The notes beneath the pieces were generated by a model. That model worked only from the letters and a program-made list of their open reading frames with translations, did not search any database and was not told the DNA's origin. From positions 1 through 17,123 of the forward strand of contig CAMBTZ010000016.1 in the NCBI GenBank assembly GCA_945870925.1: DNA of 17,123 bases, given 5' to 3'. Below, piece by piece: positions 7,773 to 15,182 of the stretch. Position 1 is the first letter of the stretch. Each line of letters begins with the position of its first letter. Made by a program: the position numbers and the translations under genes. This DNA is from Chlamydia trachomatis (GTDB lineage Bacteria > Chlamydiota > Chlamydiia > Chlamydiales > 2-12-FULL-49-11).

Positions 7773-8351
7773 ATGACAAAGTATCACATACTGTTATTAG
7801 AAGATGTTATCAATTATGGCAGAAAAGGGGATCTTGTTCATGTAGCTCCAGGATTTGCAAGAAATTTCCTTTTGCCAAAACGGAAGGCGCTTCTAGCAAA
7901 TCGTGTAACAATTAAAATGAGAGCGAAGTTACAAGAAGAGCGAAATTTACAAGCCGGAATTGATCGTAAAGAGTCAGAAAAGCTTGCTCTACAACTTGAA
8001 GGTCGTAGTTTTGAAACTACTGTAAAAGTTGATCCGGAAGGTCATTTATACGGTTCTGTAACAACTCATGATATCAGAGAGATTTTGCTTCGAGATGGAT
8101 TTGAAATAGAGAAAAAACATATTGCTCTTGCTCATGCTATCAAACAAGTAGGTACTGTTCCGGTAACTTTGAAATTGCCTGAAGGGGTAGAAGTTATTGT
8201 AGGTCTTGTTGTAAAGCCAGATCGTGAAATTATTAAAAAAGCTGTAGCTGCTGAAGCTGCTTTAAAGACTGAGGAAGCAAATGTTTCTGAAGTAGAAGAA
8301 GCTCCAAAAGAAGAAGCTAAGAAAGAGAAGAAGAAAAAAGAGAAGAAATGA
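7773..8351 (+). CDS. rplI: 50S ribosomal protein bL9 with charged C-terminal tail
   Basis: Binds 23S rRNA domain V near the L1 stalk. The N-domain (1-50) shows ILLLEDVINYGRKGDLVHVA followed by PGFARNFLLPK, the classical L9 signature. A long connecting helix and the C-domain (KVDPEGHLYGSVT...VTLKLPEGVEVIVGLVV) follow. L9 is usually about 150 residues; this copy has 192, because about 40 residues of Glu/Lys/Ala-rich sequence are added and end in alternating Glu/Lys runs. The ATG at 7773 has AGGGAG at 7761-7766. A longer in-frame start at 7671 would overlap rpsR and is rejected. Its stop overlaps the ispE start (ATGA). Confidence 0.95.
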   Translation: MTKYHILLLEDVINYGRKGDLVHVAPGFARNFLLPKRKALLANRVTIKMRAKLQEERNLQAGIDRKESEKLALQLEGRSFETTVKVDPEGHLYGSVTTHDIREILLRDGFEIEKKHIALAHAIKQVGTVPVTLKLPEGVEVIVGLVVKPDREIIKKAVAAEAALKTEEANVSEVEEAPKEEAKKEKKKKEKK

Positions 8352-9145
8352 TTTCGAGATTTTCTCCTGCAAAGGCGAATCTTTTTTTTCGAGTAGTATC
8401 GAAGCGGCCTGATGGATTCCATGAGGTCGCTTCACTTTATACAGCTTTATCGCTTGGCGATTATATCCATCTTAATCTAGAAGATGTAGATAGCTTTAGT
8501 TCAAATATAGAATCCCTTCGTAATGATGATTCTAATCTAATTATACACGCAAGAAATTTGTTTAGGAAAGCTACTAACATTCAGCATGCGCTCTCTATTA
8601 AATTAGAGAAAAACATTCCTATTGGATCCGGTTTAGGAGGAGGGAGTAGTAATGCTGCAACTGTGCTGTGGGCTATGAATGAGCTTTTTGGTAATCCATT
8701 ATCAATTGATGAGTTAATTAAAATTGGTTCTTCAATCGGTAGTGATGTCCCCTTTTTTTTCTCAAAAGGGAGTGCTTATTGCACAGGAAGAGGCGAGATA
8801 TTAATAAACAGTGAGTTTGAGGTAGTAGAGCCTTTTTGGGTGGCAAAGCCAGATAAATATTCGCTTTCAACACCACAAGTCTATTCTGTTTGTAAGCCAT
8901 CTGGAGTTTGCGATAAAGATTCGCTATTTGTAAATGATTTAGAGTCTGCTGCATTTACCCTTATTCCTGAGCTAAAAACTTTCAAAGATAACCTTATTAA
9001 TCTTGGATTCACTAATGTCGTAATGACAGGAAGTGGGACGGCATTCCTCTGTTTTGGAAATGTACAAAAGCCAAGTCTTTTTGAAACAACTTTTTATTCA
9101 GTAACTTCAATTGAACGAGACCAAAATAATTGGTACAAGCCCTAG
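8348..9145 (+). CDS. ispE: 4-diphosphocytidyl-2-C-methyl-D-erythritol kinase
   Basis: Phosphorylates CDP-methylerythritol using ATP in the MEP pathway of isoprenoid synthesis. GHMP-kinase features are present: PAKANL with Lys9, RPDGFHEV (20-27), the glycine-rich ATP loop PIGSGLGGGSSNAA (91-104), GSDVPFF with the catalytic Asp133, and the third GHMP motif MTGSGTAFLCFG near the C-terminus. At 265 residues it is slightly shorter than the usual 280-300. The start overlaps the rplI stop as ATGA, implying coupling. rplI-ispE adjacency is what I recall from Chlamydia. Confidence 0.95.
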   Translation: MISRFSPAKANLFFRVVSKRPDGFHEVASLYTALSLGDYIHLNLEDVDSFSSNIESLRNDDSNLIIHARNLFRKATNIQHALSIKLEKNIPIGSGLGGGSSNAATVLWAMNELFGNPLSIDELIKIGSSIGSDVPFFFSKGSAYCTGRGEILINSEFEVVEPFWVAKPDKYSLSTPQVYSVCKPSGVCDKDSLFVNDLESAAFTLIPELKTFKDNLINLGFTNVVMTGSGTAFLCFGNVQKPSLFETTFYSVTSIERDQNNWYKP

Positions 9146-9156
9146 GATTTAAATTT

Positions 9157-10971
9157 ATGACGACACGTATTCTTGCTAAAGAACTTTCTCAATTTGTAGG
9201 GAAAGAAGTGGTTATTAAAGGTTGGCTTAATAACTTTCGACCTCTTGGAAAAATTAATTTTTTGATCCTTAGAGATAGGTCAGGGCTTATTCAGGTTGTT
9301 ATCGAAAACAAGGATGAGTTTAAAAAAATTTCTGATTTACAACCCGGATCGATTTTATCAATTCGTGGAAGAGTTCTAGCATCTTCACAAGCAGATCTAG
9401 GTGTTGAAATTGTTGATCCTTTGATTGAAATTGAAGTTCCGGTTCATGAAGTTCCCCCAATTGAGTTTTATAAACCAACGATACCTTCTGATTTGGAACA
9501 TATTTTAGATCATAGGCCTATAGCTCTTCGAAATCGAGTTCTTCAGGCTGTTTTCAAAATTCAAGCTGAAATTGTTCATGCATACAGACTTTTTATGCAC
9601 GACAAAATTGGTGGTGTTGAGTATTTTGCTCCGAATATTATTGGAGCTTCTTCAGAAGGCGGCGCTGAATTCTTTAATGTTGATTATTTTGGATATACAG
9701 CAACGCTTGCCCAAAGTAGCCAGTTATATAAGCAAATTATGGTAGGTGTAAATGAGCGTGTGTTTGCATTAATGCCCTTTTTTAGAGCGGAACCTTCTCA
9801 TACGCCAAGGCATTTATCTGAAGGGAAGCAGTTTGAATTCGAGATGGGTTTTTTTGATCACTGGCATGAGGTTATGGATGTTCAAGAGAATTGTATTAAA
9901 TATATAATGAGGTGTCTTGAAACTAAAGCTTCAGAAGAGCTAAAGGTTCTTGGCAATCCACTAATAAAAGCACCGTCTGATGTCCCTTTTCCAAGGGTTA
10001 CATTTAAGAGAGCTTTAGAAATTTTTTATGAGCGTACAGGCATTGATGAAAGAGAGGAGCCCGATCTTAGCCCTCATGCTGAAAGGGAATTATGCGCATG
10101 GTCATTAGAAGAATTTGGAACAGAACTTGTCTTTGTTACAGATTGGAAAACAAGTAAGAGGCCATTTTATTCCTTTCCAAAGGAGGATAATCCGGATCTT
10201 ACAAATACTTTTGACCTACTTTGTGCAGGTACTGAAATTACTTCTGGTGGTCAGCGAAGACACACGCATGATTCAATGGTTGCGGGTATTTTATTAAAAG
10301 GAATGGAACCTAAAAATTTTGCCGATTACTTAAGCATTTTTAAGCAGGGTATGCCTGTTCATGGTGGTTTTGGAATGGGGCTAGAAAGATTAACAATGAC
10401 TCTTTTAAGGCTACGAAATATTCGTGAAACATCACTTTTTCCTTCAGATCCAAAGAGAATTGCCGGAAACAGAATCAAAGCTCATATCTTTTTTGGCGGA
10501 GAAAATATTCGAGGTGAGATTATAAGATTACTTAAGCATAAAAGTTATGGTTATGAATATCTTGTGCATGAAGCAACCCCTACGTCGGAAGATTCAGCGC
10601 GTGTTAGAGGTACTAAGCTTGAAGCAGGTGTAAAAGCTCTGATTTTACGAGGTAAAAGCAGTAAGAAAAACTATCAGTTCAATATCCCATCACATGCAAA
10701 ACTTGATATGAAAGCAGTGGCGACGATAGTTGGTGAAAAGTGTGAATTTGAAGATCCCCTCGTAATTAAGGAACGATTCGGTCTTGAAATTGGTGGTGTA
10801 CCTCCATTTGGTAACTTGTTTAATATTGAGACATACTATGATGAAACGATTCTTACAAACGAGCAATCAGCTTTTAATTGTGGACTTAAAACAGAATCGA
10901 TTATCATGTCAGCAAAAGAGCTTGTTGATATTGCTGAACCAAAAATAGGAAGGTTTGTACTGCATGGATGA
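9157..10971 (+). CDS. Archaeal-type (non-discriminating?) aspartyl-tRNA synthetase fused to a YbaK/INS-like editing domain
   Basis: A 604-residue protein. Residues 1-105 form an OB-fold anticodon-binding domain (VVIKGWLNNFRPLGKINFLILRD). Residues about 125-435 are a class IIb catalytic core of the archaeal/eukaryotic AspRS type, without the bacterial GAD insert. They show LAQSSQLYKQ (184-193), motif 2 FFRAEPSHTPRHLSE, TDWKTSKRPFYSFP, EITSGGQRRHTHD and motif 3 GFGMGLERL (404-412). GGQR and the KRPFY region favour Asp over Asn as substrate. Residues about 440-604 match the YbaK/aminoacyl-tRNA deacylase superfamily: VKALILRGK, FNIPSHAKLDMKAV, GLEIGGVPPFG, FNCGLKTESIIMS. Known archaeal-type AspRS2 enzymes in bacteria often charge both tRNA-Asp and tRNA-Asn for later amidation by GatCAB. 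The fused domain suggests hydrolysis of a mischarged product; its substrate cannot be read from the sequence. AGGA at 9144-9147 supports the start. It is 11 bp from ispE and overlaps hldD by 8 bases. Confidence 0.88.
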   Translation: MTTRILAKELSQFVGKEVVIKGWLNNFRPLGKINFLILRDRSGLIQVVIENKDEFKKISDLQPGSILSIRGRVLASSQADLGVEIVDPLIEIEVPVHEVPPIEFYKPTIPSDLEHILDHRPIALRNRVLQAVFKIQAEIVHAYRLFMHDKIGGVEYFAPNIIGASSEGGAEFFNVDYFGYTATLAQSSQLYKQIMVGVNERVFALMPFFRAEPSHTPRHLSEGKQFEFEMGFFDHWHEVMDVQENCIKYIMRCLETKASEELKVLGNPLIKAPSDVPFPRVTFKRALEIFYERTGIDEREEPDLSPHAERELCAWSLEEFGTELVFVTDWKTSKRPFYSFPKEDNPDLTNTFDLLCAGTEITSGGQRRHTHDSMVAGILLKGMEPKNFADYLSIFKQGMPVHGGFGMGLERLTMTLLRLRNIRETSLFPSDPKRIAGNRIKAHIFFGGENIRGEIIRLLKHKSYGYEYLVHEATPTSEDSARVRGTKLEAGVKALILRGKSSKKNYQFNIPSHAKLDMKAVATIVGEKCEFEDPLVIKERFGLEIGGVPPFGNLFNIETYYDETILTNEQSAFNCGLKTESIIMSAKELVDIAEPKIGRFVLHG

Positions 10972-11935
10972 TAGATCGATTATTGTTACCGGGGGTTGTG
11001 GATTTATTGGAACTCATATTATTTTAGAGCTGAATAGACTTGGATTTGATCGAAATATAATCATTGTAGATGATTTTCAAGAGAGTACTAAATGGAAGAA
11101 TATTCGAGGTTTAAAATATGGTGATTTTCTATCTCGCTATGAACTTTTTGAATGGTTGCAAGATAGACCTGATGAAGTTAAGGCGATTGTCCATATGGGG
11201 GCCAATTCTTCGACAATCGGTACAGATGGTGATGAATATTATGAAATGAATTATCGCTACACAATAGAGCTAGCTAAATATGCAATGGAGCATGGCATTA
11301 GATTTATTTATGCGTCTTCTGCTGCAACATATGGTGATGGTAGTGAAGGTTTTTCTGATAATCTGGAAACAATTGATTTATTAAGACCTCTTAATCTATA
11401 TGGGCAGTCAAAGCAGATGGCAGATCAATGGATGGTGCGTAATGATGCTATTGATGAAGTTGTAGGATTGAAATTTTTTAATGTCTACGGTCCTTATGAA
11501 GGCCATAAAGAGCGAATGGCATCGATGGTTTATCATATGTACAACCAAATTAAAAAAGAAAATAAGGTGAAGCTTTTCCAATCAAATAGCCCTCAGTTTA
11601 AAAATGGAGACCAACAGCGCGATTTTATTTATGTTAAAGATGTAGCACAAATTACATGTGCTTTTCTTTTCAATGATATTTGTGGGATTTTTAATGTGGG
11701 CACCGGGAAGCCTAGAACATTTAATGACATGGCAAAGGCGATTTTTAAATCATTAAAAATAAAGCCGAATATTGAATACATCCCAATGCCTGAGGATCTT
11801 TCAAAGAACTATCAAAATTATACATGTGCGGAAATAGGAAAACTTGCTTCGTTAATGAAGCTGCCGGATACTTCGCTTGAAGAGGGTCTAGGTGAATACA
11901 TAGAAGAATATCTTGTTAAGGGTGAAGGATGTTAA
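10964..11935 (+). CDS. hldD: ADP-L-glycero-D-manno-heptose 6-epimerase
   Basis: Epimerises ADP-D-glycero-manno-heptose to the L-glycero form, the donor for LPS inner-core heptose. This is an extended SDR of 323 residues. It has the NADP loop GGCGFIG (10-16), SSAATYG (118-124), the YxxSK active site YGQSK (Tyr146, Lys150), FFNVYGPYEGHKERMASMV, which is highly characteristic of HldD, and DFIYVKDVA. The ATG at 10964 has AGGAAGG at 10947-10953. A TTG at 10955 in frame is less likely. The gene starts inside the end of the AspRS fusion and its stop overlaps the kinase start by 7 bases. Heptose genes are absent from Chlamydiaceae, so the gene separates this organism from them. Confidence 0.95.
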   Translation: MDDRSIIVTGGCGFIGTHIILELNRLGFDRNIIIVDDFQESTKWKNIRGLKYGDFLSRYELFEWLQDRPDEVKAIVHMGANSSTIGTDGDEYYEMNYRYTIELAKYAMEHGIRFIYASSAATYGDGSEGFSDNLETIDLLRPLNLYGQSKQMADQWMVRNDAIDEVVGLKFFNVYGPYEGHKERMASMVYHMYNQIKKENKVKLFQSNSPQFKNGDQQRDFIYVKDVAQITCAFLFNDICGIFNVGTGKPRTFNDMAKAIFKSLKIKPNIEYIPMPEDLSKNYQNYTCAEIGKLASLMKLPDTSLEEGLGEYIEEYLVKGEGC

Positions 11936-13194
11936 CTCTTGCAGATGCATTCAGTAAGCTTAAACCTATTAAAGTACTTGTAATTGGAGATTTTCTTTTA
12001 GATGTTTACACAAAAGGAAAAGTTGATCGCATTTCTCCTGAAGCGCCAGTCCCAGTCCTTTTGGTAACAGAAATTATAAAATCACCTGGTGGCGCCGGAA
12101 ATGTGTCATTAAATTTAAAGGCGCTGGGGGCAGAAGTTAGTGTTATTGGAAGGATTGGCAATGATGATTCAGATCTAAATTTGCATAATTTACTAAAAGT
12201 TAATGAAATTGATGTTAATGGTTTGTTTTTTCAAGATGGTTATAGAACGCCACTTAAGAATAGATTTTTAGCAGATGGACAGCAATTAATGCGCACTGAT
12301 TATGAGGTTTTAACACCTTTATCACAGAGCATTGAAAAAGTTATATCTAATTATATTAAAAACGAGCTCCCAAAATATGACATTGTCGCGGTTTCCGATT
12401 ATGGAAAGGGTTTTTTAAGCAGAAATCTTCTTAAAACAATACTTGATGAAGGACGAAAGCACTCCATTCGTATAATCATTGATCCAAAAGGAAAAGATTT
12501 TACAAAGTATAATGGGGCTTTTTTGATTAAGCCAAATAATAAAGAAGCTTACGCAGCAGCTGGGTATGAAAATGATGTAACTATTGAAAAGGTTGTTGAA
12601 AAGATATTTGAAAAAGTTGATGCAGAAAATTTAATAATTACACGATCAGATAAAGGAATGTCCTTATTTACAAAGAACTATCAAGGTGTTCAAAATTTCC
12701 CTGCAGTTAAAAAGGATGTGATTGATGTAACCGGAGCCGGAGATACTGCCCTTGCTATGATTGCTTTTGCAATTGCAAATGGATTATCTTTTTCTCACGC
12801 TATTGAACTTGCAAATATAGCGTCCGGACTTGCAATTGAAAAATTAGGATGTGCTGCAATTCGATTAGCGGATATAGCAGGAAGACTTTTGGAACGAGAT
12901 TTAGTGTGTAAGATTATTTGGGAAGATACAAACCTCTTTTTTATCAAACAAGCTATTGAATATGAAGATATTAATATATTAGATCTGAGAGGTTACGAAG
13001 ATATTTCAACAGAAGTATATCGCTATATTAAAGAGGCTGTTTCTAAAAAAAATGATTCCAAATTAATTATTCATGCGATTCCAACAGAGACTAATATCAA
13101 TTTCATTCAGCTTTTAGCGTCTATGCATGGGGTCGATTTTGTATTTGCTAGATGTGATGATCCCAGATCCCTTCTTGCTCGATCTGTTTGTTAA
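11929..13194 (+). CDS. hldE: D-glycero-beta-D-manno-heptose-7-phosphate kinase (HldE-like) with degenerate transferase half
   Basis: The PfkB-type kinase domain (1 to about 315) phosphorylates heptose-7-phosphate at C1. It shows GDFLLDVY (20-27), RISPEAPVPV (34-43), SPGGAGNVSLNLKALGAEV, DPKGKDF, KPNNKEA and VTGAGDT (268-273, with catalytic Asp272). In bifunctional HldE a cytidylyltransferase-fold domain of about 130 residues follows, with a GCFDxLHxGH motif. Here only about 97 residues remain (325-421). The equivalent stretch appears to be RGYEDISTEVYRYI, lacking the HxGH histidines, followed by SKLIIHAIPTE and VDFVFARCDDPRSLLA. The last of these resembles VDWVVxFEEDTPxxLI of genuine HldE. 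Inference: the adenylyltransferase half has decayed or been repurposed, and a separate enzyme would be needed. hldA may be the better functional name. Translational coupling with hldD is likely. Confidence 0.88.
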   Translation: MLTLADAFSKLKPIKVLVIGDFLLDVYTKGKVDRISPEAPVPVLLVTEIIKSPGGAGNVSLNLKALGAEVSVIGRIGNDDSDLNLHNLLKVNEIDVNGLFFQDGYRTPLKNRFLADGQQLMRTDYEVLTPLSQSIEKVISNYIKNELPKYDIVAVSDYGKGFLSRNLLKTILDEGRKHSIRIIIDPKGKDFTKYNGAFLIKPNNKEAYAAAGYENDVTIEKVVEKIFEKVDAENLIITRSDKGMSLFTKNYQGVQNFPAVKKDVIDVTGAGDTALAMIAFAIANGLSFSHAIELANIASGLAIEKLGCAAIRLADIAGRLLERDLVCKIIWEDTNLFFIKQAIEYEDINILDLRGYEDISTEVYRYIKEAVSKKNDSKLIIHAIPTETNINFIQLLASMHGVDFVFARCDDPRSLLARSVC

Positions 13195-13221
13195 TAAATA
13201 AGAATTTAATTATTATGTGAT

Positions 13222-13250
13222 TTGCCTAATTATATATGATGATGTATAAT
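13222..13250 (+). promoter_or_regulatory. Promoter for the Cys-His-Asp protein gene
   Basis: TTGCCT (13222-13227) and a perfect TATAAT (13245-13250) are separated by exactly 17 bases. Transcription would start near 13257 and give a leader of about 25 bases carrying AGAGG before the ATG at 13282. It marks the break between the long plus-strand run and the accessory genes. Confidence 0.7.
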
Positions 13251-13281
13251 TACATTATAAAAAATTTATTTTAGAGGTAAT

Positions 13282-14262
13282 ATGGATTCTATAGCACATG
13301 CTGCTTTTTCTGAATTAGACAATTTATGTGCACGCGATAATTTTACAATAATTAATGAAGCTGAAGTTGATCGATTCTTTAGTCGGTGTTCAACCCAGCT
13401 CCCACATAAAATGTATTCGTGGGCTGGGCCAAAAATTATTGATTTTGTCATTATATCTGAACGGATAAATTTTTACCGTGCTAAAACTATGGAGATTGCT
13501 AGAAATTTTAGTTATTTTAATGCTTCATATTCATTTGCAATGATAAAAATGGGGCTTGGAAGATGTGGTGAAGTTAATCAAATGGTGATTAATAAATTTA
13601 TAGCATCTAAGATAAACGCTATTCTTTTAGCAATTCCTTTAACTAGCGAAGTTGATTCGAATTCGTGTCATGTATTTTCAATAATTCTACAGAAAAAAGA
13701 TTCTAGTGAGATGGTTGCATTTGATGATTTATTAAAAAGGGATATGGGTAGAATAACAATGTCTCAGCTAGAAGAAGCTTTACCATCTTCATTTGTAATT
13801 GATGCCTATTTTAGAGAGGCAGGTTCGATAAAAACAATGAGTAGAATGTGTCCAAAGTTGCTTAAATATGTAGAGGAACAAAGTCTTAATTTATGTGAGA
13901 ATTTAATCTATATGGATTCATTGGACCCTAGCGCGGTAGGGTTTGTTGATGCAACTAAAGCAAATTCAGATAGTATCGTAAAAAAACTTAAAAGTATAAA
14001 TTTCTTTGAATCTGAAAATCTAAAAGGTCTTAGAAAAATATATAATGATGAAGTAAATGCATCTAAATTGGCGATAAGAGCCTGTTTTTCTGAAGTTGAA
14101 TGGAAAGATTCAGGAGATCACTTAATTGCAGTAGATGAGTTAGGTAAATTATCTGAGATTTACGATGAATTAGAAAGAATGGATCGTGAATGTTTAATTA
14201 TTCCTACTACTTTATTTCCAGGCAAGCATCTCCTTATTGTTAATGGAAATAGAGAAAGGTAA
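13282..14262 (+). CDS. Unknown 326-residue protein with a Cys-His-Asp arrangement (possible papain/transglutaminase-fold enzyme)
   Basis: I do not recognise the whole protein. Around residues 91-98 it reads GLGRCGEVNQ (Cys95). About 35 residues later comes SNSCHVFSII (His130), and 18 after that MVAFDDLLK (Asp148/149). A G-x-C-G-E motif, a His heading a hydrophobic strand, and an Asp in a short strand form the spacing seen in many papain-like or transglutaminase-fold cysteine enzymes, including several secreted bacterial effectors. Before it, 1-90 looks helical. After it, 160-326 has no assignable domain. There is no Sec signal peptide or membrane segment, so any export would be through a non-cleaved route. 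It has its own promoter and AGAGG ribosome site, is single-gene, and lies outside the conserved block. Function is inference only; the gene call itself is firm. Confidence 0.85.
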   Translation: MDSIAHAAFSELDNLCARDNFTIINEAEVDRFFSRCSTQLPHKMYSWAGPKIIDFVIISERINFYRAKTMEIARNFSYFNASYSFAMIKMGLGRCGEVNQMVINKFIASKINAILLAIPLTSEVDSNSCHVFSIILQKKDSSEMVAFDDLLKRDMGRITMSQLEEALPSSFVIDAYFREAGSIKTMSRMCPKLLKYVEEQSLNLCENLIYMDSLDPSAVGFVDATKANSDSIVKKLKSINFFESENLKGLRKIYNDEVNASKLAIRACFSEVEWKDSGDHLIAVDELGKLSEIYDELERMDRECLIIPTTLFPGKHLLIVNGNRER

Positions 14263-14281
14263 ACTGAATGGTCTGTCTATT

Positions 14282-14310
14282 TTGACAACAATAGTGTTTT
14301 TATGTACCCT
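14282..14310 (+). promoter_or_regulatory. Possible promoter giving a nearly leaderless phosphatase mRNA
   Basis: A perfect TTGACA (14282-14287) is followed after 17 bases by TACCCT (14305-14310), which keeps only the three most important -10 positions. Transcription would begin within a few bases of the ATG at 14319. This would fit the absence of any ribosome site upstream of that gene. Confidence 0.3.
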
Positions 14311-14318
14311 TGATACAT

Positions 14319-14903
14319 ATGGGTTTAAAGAGATCATTATTTAAAACAGTTTGGAAGCTTGCAAAAAATATTTTCTTTTATGGCCTTGCATTTATTTGTG
14401 GAGGGGCAGAGGTTATTTGGTTTTATGTTCGTCAAAAAATTTTTGGAAATAAACTTCCGAACTATTTTATTGTAGAGGACGACGCTCTTCATCGAGGTGG
14501 GCAACCCTCTTCGGGCGGATTTCAAGATCTAACAAAAAATGGAATTAAGACAATTATCAATCTTCGAGTTGGGCTATTCAGTAAGAAAGTGATCGAAGAA
14601 TATCAGCATAATCAAATTCGAGTCATTCGCCTTCCTTTTTCTCCGTTTGAGCCACAAGATCAAATAATGATCAATTTTTTAAAAATCCTTCTTAATCCAA
14701 GTTACAGGCCTGCTTTTGTTCACTGCTTTCATGGAGCCGACAGAACTGGTGCTGTCTGTGCAATCTATCGAATTATTGTACAAAATTGGGATAAAGAAAA
14801 GGCTATTGCCGAAATGAAAATGAAAGGTCTCCATTTTTGGCATACAAACATGATCGATTATATTCAAAAACTTGATATTGCCGCTTTTAAAGCAGCTCTC
14901 TAA
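14319..14903 (+). CDS. Membrane-anchored dual-specificity/tyrosine-type phosphatase
   Basis: A 194-residue protein. One hydrophobic segment near the N-terminus (about 18-37) follows a basic stretch, suggesting an anchor with the enzyme on one face of the inner membrane. FIVEDDALHRGGQPS then GGFQDLTKNGIKTIINLR (50-83) is the usual N-terminal signature of bacterial DSP-like phosphatases. HCFHGADRTG (135-144) is the CX5R catalytic loop with Cys136 and Arg142. The substrate could be a phosphoprotein, phosphoinositide or sugar phosphate; the sequence does not decide. An in-frame TTG lies three codons earlier (14310), and neither start has a ribosome site. It is transcribed towards htpX. Confidence 0.88.
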   Translation: MGLKRSLFKTVWKLAKNIFFYGLAFICGGAEVIWFYVRQKIFGNKLPNYFIVEDDALHRGGQPSSGGFQDLTKNGIKTIINLRVGLFSKKVIEEYQHNQIRVIRLPFSPFEPQDQIMINFLKILLNPSYRPAFVHCFHGADRTGAVCAIYRIIVQNWDKEKAIAEMKMKGLHFWHTNMIDYIQKLDIAAFKAAL

Positions 14904-14972
14904 GAAGCTGTACTAAAAACTAGAACGTCTTTTTAAACTGAAATCTAGATCTAGCTTGATGGGTTTGTATCA

Positions 14973-15134
14973 AAAATTCAACGCAAAGGCGCAAAGACAC
15001 AAAGCTAGCTTTCTTATTTTTAAATCCATTTTATAGCGAATGAAATTTGCTATATTTATAAAATAGTGGATGCGCAGTAGGGCCTATTCTTTTTTTTTGC
15101 GCCTTTGTTTCTTTGCGCCTTTGCGTTGAATTTT
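14973..15134. repeat. 162-bp inverted-repeat element between convergent genes (MITE-like)
   Basis: The 32-base arms 14973-15004 and 15103-15134 are reverse complements with one mismatch. Each arm contains three tandem copies of an 8-base unit, CGCAAAGR or close variants. The 98-base centre contains a second imperfect palindrome: TATAGCGAAT and ATTTGCTATA flank GAA, extended by TTTTATA/TATAAAA-type pairing. There is no ORF inside and no clear target-site duplication. Possible roles are a small non-autonomous mobile repeat, or a two-way terminator for the phosphatase gene and htpX. The surrounding intergenic space (14904-15194) shows nothing else. Confidence 0.75.
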
Positions 15135-15182
15135 AGGCAATTTTTTTCATTGTAACATCTTATATAGAAAGCTTTTTAGGTT

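Noticed and set aside
9157..10500. Calling the synthetase AsnRS
   Set aside because: EITSGGQRRH, KRPFY and LAQSSQLYKQ fit archaeal-type AspRS better than AsnRS; a non-discriminating role remains possible.
14973..15005. Three spaced CGCAAAG units as a CRISPR-like array
   Set aside because: The 8-base units are directly adjacent without spacers and are mirrored in the opposite arm, so this is part of an inverted-repeat element.
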